From Candidatus Dadabacteria bacterium (lineage in GTDB: Bacteria > Bdellovibrionota_C > UBA2361 > J135), in assembly GCA_003694225.1 (NCBI GenBank), contig RFKT01000251.1:1-10677 (forward strand): DNA of 10,677 nt, given 5' to 3'. Each line of letters begins with the position of its first letter. The first letter of the stretch is position 1. A program made the translations under genes and the position numbers. Below, piece after piece: positions 7,870-10,677 of the stretch. The notes below the pieces were generated by a model. It was not told the DNA's origin. It did not search any database and saw only the letters and a program-made list of their open reading frames with translations.

Positions 7870-7886
7870 GCAGGCTAGAAGCCTGC
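7870..7886. repeat. REP-like palindrome
   Basis: GCAGGCT-AGA-AGCCTGC is a perfect 7-bp stem with a 3-nt loop, flanked by CTCTAT and GCTCCATA. GC-rich palindromes of this kind between convergent genes resemble the dispersed REP-type repeats of many environmental bacterial genomes. One copy in one window cannot prove dispersal. Confidence 0.45.
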
Positions 7887-7997
7887 GCTCCATAGGTCAA
7901 GGTGCGGGGCTATTTTGCTTAAATAAGGAGAATCGTGATCAGAGATCAGCTCCCCCCTTTTAGGCTCTCTGCTTCTGCCGCTGACAGCCGAAAATGG

Positions 7998-9965
7998 CTA
8001 TGCGGCATAACCTTTAAAGTCTCCGCTAAGATCTTCCAATTTATCATCGGGTATAGATAGGGCAAAAGGACTTATCTCCCTAAAAAATCCAGATGAAAAC
8101 AATCCTCTGGTCTCTGCTCTTGTAAGAAATAAAATATCCTTTGCCCTTGTCACTCCCACATAACAGAGCCTTCTCTCCTCTTCAAAATTTCCCTCCTCTA
8201 TAGATCTTATGTGGGGAAGCAAGCCGTTTTCAAATCCGGTCAAAAATACCACTGGAAATTCCAGACCCTTGGCAACATGAAGAGTCATAAGAGAAACATG
8301 GCCTTTAGAGCTATCTCCACCTTCAGAAGAGTGCCTGTCCTGAGCGGAGATAAGAGTAACATTATCCAAGAAAGCCTGAATGGCCTCCTTACCGACATCC
8401 CTATAGCTCATTGCCACAAAGACAAGCTCCTGCAGGTTTTCAAGCCTGCTTTGAGACTGTTCATCTTTTGAGGAGTTGAGCATCGCATCGTAGCCGCTCT
8501 TTTCAATAACAGTACGTACAATAGCTTCGAGCTCAGCATCCCTTGAGAACTCCCTTAATTCCTCTATCAAAGAGACAAAAGCCTTTAATCCTGCGCTCCT
8601 TTCAGCTTTCCTTGCGCAGTGAAACAAGCTTCCGCATTTTTTTCCTTCCTCTATCAGCCTTCCAACTGTTATACTTCCCACTCCCCTTGGGGGCGTATTT
8701 ACCACCCTTAAAAAGGCGTGATCGTCATTTTCATTCACTATAAGCCTTAAATAGGCAATGATATCCTTTATTTCTTTTCTATCGTAAAATCTCACGCCTC
8801 CGTAAATCCTATACGGAATGCCTTCATTGAGCATAGCCTCCTCTATAGCCCTCGATTGCGCATTAACCCTATAAAAGACGGCAAAATCCCCATACTTATA
8901 TCTGCCCTCCCCAACCAAAGCGTTAATCTTGTCCGCTACAAAAGAGGCTTCTTCCTCTTCATCCTCCGCAACATATGTAAAGATCGGATCCCCTCCTTCT
9001 CTCTCCGTCCACAAGGTTTTCACATTACCCTTTTTGCCAACCTTTATTATGGAATTAGCCACATCCAAAATATTCTGAGTCGATCTATAGTTTTGTTCCA
9101 ACATAACAATGTGAGCGGAAGGGTAATCCTCCTTAAATTTCTTTATATGAGCTACATCCGCTCCGCGAAACCCATAGATTGACTGATCATCATCTCCCAC
9201 AACAAAAAGGTTCTGGGTCTTGCCCGAAAGCAACTTCAAAAAGATGTACTGCACCCTGTTTGTATCCTGAAACTCATCAACCGAGATAAAAAGAAAACGC
9301 CTCTGATACGCCTCAAGAATGGATGGGTTTTCAGAGAAAAGCCTTACCGTCTTCATAAGGAGATCTCCAAAATCCATAGCATTCGCTTCAAAGAGCTGTT
9401 TCTGATACAATTTATAGACGTCCCTTAGATCGATAGAAAAGTTATAAAACAAAGGATTGTAGCTAAATGAATCAACATCTATATTGTCATTCTTAGCCCT
9501 CTCAATTGCGCCAAGGCATAACCTCGCAGTTCTTTTAGTAGCATCAGATGCCCCCATATCCTTTAGTATTCTTCGGATCAGGGAGATTGAGTCATCTTGG
9601 TCGTAGATAACAAAGTTGCTCCTATACTTAAGCTCTTTATAGTGCGCCCGCAAAATCCTCAAACACGCTGAATGAAATGTGGATATCCAGAGCTGTTCTG
9701 CCCGCCTCTTCCCCAAAAGTTTTTCCAGCCTCTCTCTCATCTCAGAAGCGGCTTTGTTGGTGAAGGTTACAGCCATAATCCTAGATGGACTCACCTTTCT
9801 GTCGATCACAAGAGAAGCTACCCTCCGAGTTAAAACTCGAGTCTTGCCGCTTCCAGCGCCAGCAAATACAAGCATAGGCCCTGTATAGTGCCTTACAGCT
9901 TCCAACTGGGAAGGATTGAGGTCTCTAAGGTGAGGTGGAAGTGCGCTACATTCAACCAAATTCAA
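7998..9965 (-). CDS. UvrD/PcrA/Rep-family superfamily 1A DNA helicase
   Basis: This is an ATP-dependent 3'-to-5' DNA helicase of the kind that acts in excision and mismatch repair or clears stalled forks. From TTG 9965 (655 aa), motifs are LNPSQLEAV (Q-motif region, about 16-24), Walker A AGAGSGKT with Lys41, TFTNKAA (about 67-73), WISTFHS, Walker B DEFQDTN (230-236), VGDDDQSIYGFRGAD (256-270), QNYRSTQ (291-297), TLHVAKGLEFPVVF (561-574) and YVGVTRAK (602-609). The protein ends about 45 residues after motif VI, so it lacks the C-terminal tail of PcrA and UvrD and is Rep-like in size. The frame is open to TTG 10145 (715 aa), but the extra 60 residues match nothing in the family, lack an ATG and reach almost to the opposing riboswitch. 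TTG 9965 is therefore preferred though it has no good ribosome site. Family certain, subgroup and start not. Confidence 0.9.
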   Translation of the reverse strand: MNLVECSALPPHLRDLNPSQLEAVRHYTGPMLVFAGAGSGKTRVLTRRVASLVIDRKVSPSRIMAVTFTNKAASEMRERLEKLLGKRRAEQLWISTFHSACLRILRAHYKELKYRSNFVIYDQDDSISLIRRILKDMGASDATKRTARLCLGAIERAKNDNIDVDSFSYNPLFYNFSIDLRDVYKLYQKQLFEANAMDFGDLLMKTVRLFSENPSILEAYQRRFLFISVDEFQDTNRVQYIFLKLLSGKTQNLFVVGDDDQSIYGFRGADVAHIKKFKEDYPSAHIVMLEQNYRSTQNILDVANSIIKVGKKGNVKTLWTEREGGDPIFTYVAEDEEEEASFVADKINALVGEGRYKYGDFAVFYRVNAQSRAIEEAMLNEGIPYRIYGGVRFYDRKEIKDIIAYLRLIVNENDDHAFLRVVNTPPRGVGSITVGRLIEEGKKCGSLFHCARKAERSAGLKAFVSLIEELREFSRDAELEAIVRTVIEKSGYDAMLNSSKDEQSQSRLENLQELVFVAMSYRDVGKEAIQAFLDNVTLISAQDRHSSEGGDSSKGHVSLMTLHVAKGLEFPVVFLTGFENGLLPHIRSIEEGNFEEERRLCYVGVTRAKDILFLTRAETRGLFSSGFFREISPFALSIPDDKLEDLSGDFKGYAA

Positions 9966-10149
9966 TTTTATACCGCCGTTACCTGTCTTATAACCCTGCC
10001 AGTTTACAAAACGAGTTTTAGTATTACAAGAAAAGCACACAAAAATCGGCAGAGTAGAGGCTTTTCCCTCCGCGCTATTCAGCGCTATCTGCCTATTGCT
10101 GCTAAATCTGTAGATCTTATCCACTCCGTATGATACATAAAGCAAATAA

Positions 10150-10311
10150 GCAAGTTCAGGGGAAGGCGGTGAAAATCCGCCGCGGACCCGCCGCTGTGAT
10201 GAGAGTACATTAGAACGCCAAAGCCACTGGCCTAAAATTGGCTGGGAAGGCTGTTCTATAATAAGGCTGTGCTGTTTTTAAGCCGCTCTCTAAGCCAGAA
10301 GACCCGCTTGC
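10150..10311 (+). promoter_or_regulatory. Cobalamin (vitamin B12) riboswitch
   Basis: The core elements of the RF00174-type aptamer appear in order and at normal spacing: GGGGAA then GGCGGTGAAAATCCGCC (10160-10182), GGACCCGCCGCTGTGA (10184-10199), GCCACTG (10223-10229), GGGAAGGC (10244-10251) and the B12 box AAGCCAGAAGACCC (10292-10305). GCAAG (10150-10154) can close the structure by pairing with CTTGC (10307-10311). The RNA senses cobalamin in the 5' leader and usually represses the downstream gene, which here starts about 105 nt further on. The motif match is clear; the ON or OFF direction is not visible. Confidence 0.93.
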
Positions 10312-10321
10312 AGAATCTATA

Positions 10322-10352
10322 CCTTTTCCTCCCGGGGGTAAGGAGGGAGAGG
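10322..10352 (+). promoter_or_regulatory. Long hairpin in the riboswitch expression platform
   Basis: The segment CCTTTTCCTCC (10322-10332) can pair with GGAGGGAGAGG (10342-10352) across a 9-nt loop, giving 11 pairs including two G-U. No U tract follows, so it is not an obvious intrinsic terminator. The right arm is Shine-Dalgarno-like, but no ATG, GTG or TTG lies 5-10 nt beyond it. It could act by alternative pairing with the aptamer, in a factor-dependent terminator, or in a way I cannot see. Confidence 0.5.
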
Positions 10353-10416
10353 GCGGTTATACGCTGTAAATATATCGCAGATCTATAAGGCATAATGTCG
10401 TTAGGGGTATGCTGAA

Positions 10417-10677
10417 GTGGCTGGAGGATGCACGTACTGCGCTGATGCGGAAGCTAAATCAGTGCTGGGGGTATATCAGGAAACAGGAAGCTTAGAAAGA
10501 GCCGTTCAAGCGCTTGCCGCTGATAGAGTTACTGCAAGAAGAGAGCTTGTCCTCCGTGAAGCAGCAATAGTTACATCCTATGAGATCACCGAGACAGGAC
10601 TTTTTCACGATAGAGGCAGCAAAAGCTTTCAAGAGTTAATCTCATATCTAAAACCAGAAGATAGAAGAAATTTGACT
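10417..10677 (+). CDS. Unrecognised protein downstream of the cobalamin riboswitch (5' part, cut by window end)
   Basis: An uninterrupted frame runs from the in-frame TAG at 10402 to the window edge, with GTG 10417 as the first usable start (87 codons visible). The peptide begins AGGCTYCADAEAKSVLG, with a CxxC pair at residues 5 and 8. It continues as a charged, mostly helical stretch containing QETGSLERAVQALAADR, TARRELVLREAAIV and GSKSFQELISYLKPEDRRN. There is no signal peptide or membrane segment. I do not recognise the family; the opening does not look like the common B12-controlled genes (BtuB, CbiM, MetH, MetE, NrdJ, CobD). The start is uncertain: GGGG at 10404-10407 is a poor ribosome site, and GTG 10462 is a later alternative. 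A six-codon ORF (ATG 10395 to TGA 10413, preceded by AAGG) ends 1 bp before the GTG and might couple translation. Its job is inferred only from the riboswitch: something linked to cobalamin supply or use. Confidence 0.6.
   Translation, partial: MAGGCTYCADAEAKSVLGVYQETGSLERAVQALAADRVTARRELVLREAAIVTSYEITETGLFHDRGSKSFQELISYLKPEDRRNLT

Larger units (their letters stand above)
7622..7997. other. 376-bp non-coding stretch rich in short palindromes
   Basis: No supportable ORF on either strand. Besides the weak terminator it contains several hairpins: TAGCACT-AAA-AGTGTTA (7724-7740, one G-T pair), CCGGTA/TACCGG (7750-7755 and 7783-7788), GCAGGCT-AGA-AGCCTGC (7870-7886), TGATC-AGA-GATCA (7936-7948) and AGCC/GGCT (near 7986-7999, reaching the helicase stop). 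Degenerate copies of a GCTGATAGCTGAT-like word occur near 7814-7829 and 7978-7987. The region separates the ends of two convergent genes. Confidence 0.6.

Noticed and set aside
10370..10490. Alternative frame starting at ATG 10409 after the riboswitch
   Set aside because: It stops after about 27 codons at a TAG just before 10493, while the frame from GTG 10417 stays open to the window end with protein-like composition.
1..10677. CRISPR arrays, tRNA or rRNA genes, prophage modules
   Set aside because: No regularly spaced repeats, cloverleaf-like sequences, rRNA motifs or phage genes were seen on reading both strands.

Overview
The window is about 10.7 kb of ordinary, compact bacterial chromosome of moderate GC. 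ATA isoleucine and AGA/AGG arginine codons are common. It holds seven complete genes that can be placed in families or described, plus the start of an eighth gene cut by the right edge. SecA, glutamate racemase (peptidoglycan synthesis), FlgM (flagellar regulation) and a cobalamin riboswitch point to a walled, flagellated bacterium with vitamin B12 metabolism or uptake. The phylum cannot be fixed from the sequence. A deep-branching or environmental Gram-negative-type lineage is my guess only.

Layout from left to right. A Hanks-type Ser/Thr kinase with a polytopic membrane C-terminus (35-1828, +) converges on secA (1843-4503, -). murI (4639-5493, -) lies upstream of secA on the same strand and could be co-transcribed with it. 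A 188-bp divergent intergenic region carrying a 13-bp direct repeat separates murI from a class IV PLP aminotransferase/lyase (5682-6515, +). That gene converges on flgM (6549-6806, -). A gap of about 330 bp with inverted repeats leads to an unrecognised 161-aa protein (7136-7621, +). A 376-bp non-coding stretch rich in small palindromes follows, then a UvrD/PcrA/Rep-type helicase (7998 to about 9965, -). Divergent from the helicase is a well-formed cobalamin riboswitch (about 10150-10311, +) with a long GC-rich hairpin after it. It leads to an open reading frame (10417 to the window end, +) that I do not recognise.

The genes do not form one pathway. They are mostly single genes or pairs in alternating orientation: protein export, cell wall precursor supply, amino acid or folate chemistry, flagellar sigma-factor control and DNA repair. 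I found no prophage, CRISPR array, tRNA, rRNA or intact insertion sequence. The points most worth a second look are the unidentified gene under cobalamin control, the kinase with a multi-pass membrane domain and a non-canonical activation segment, the palindrome-rich spacer, and the short uncharacterised protein between flgM and the helicase.
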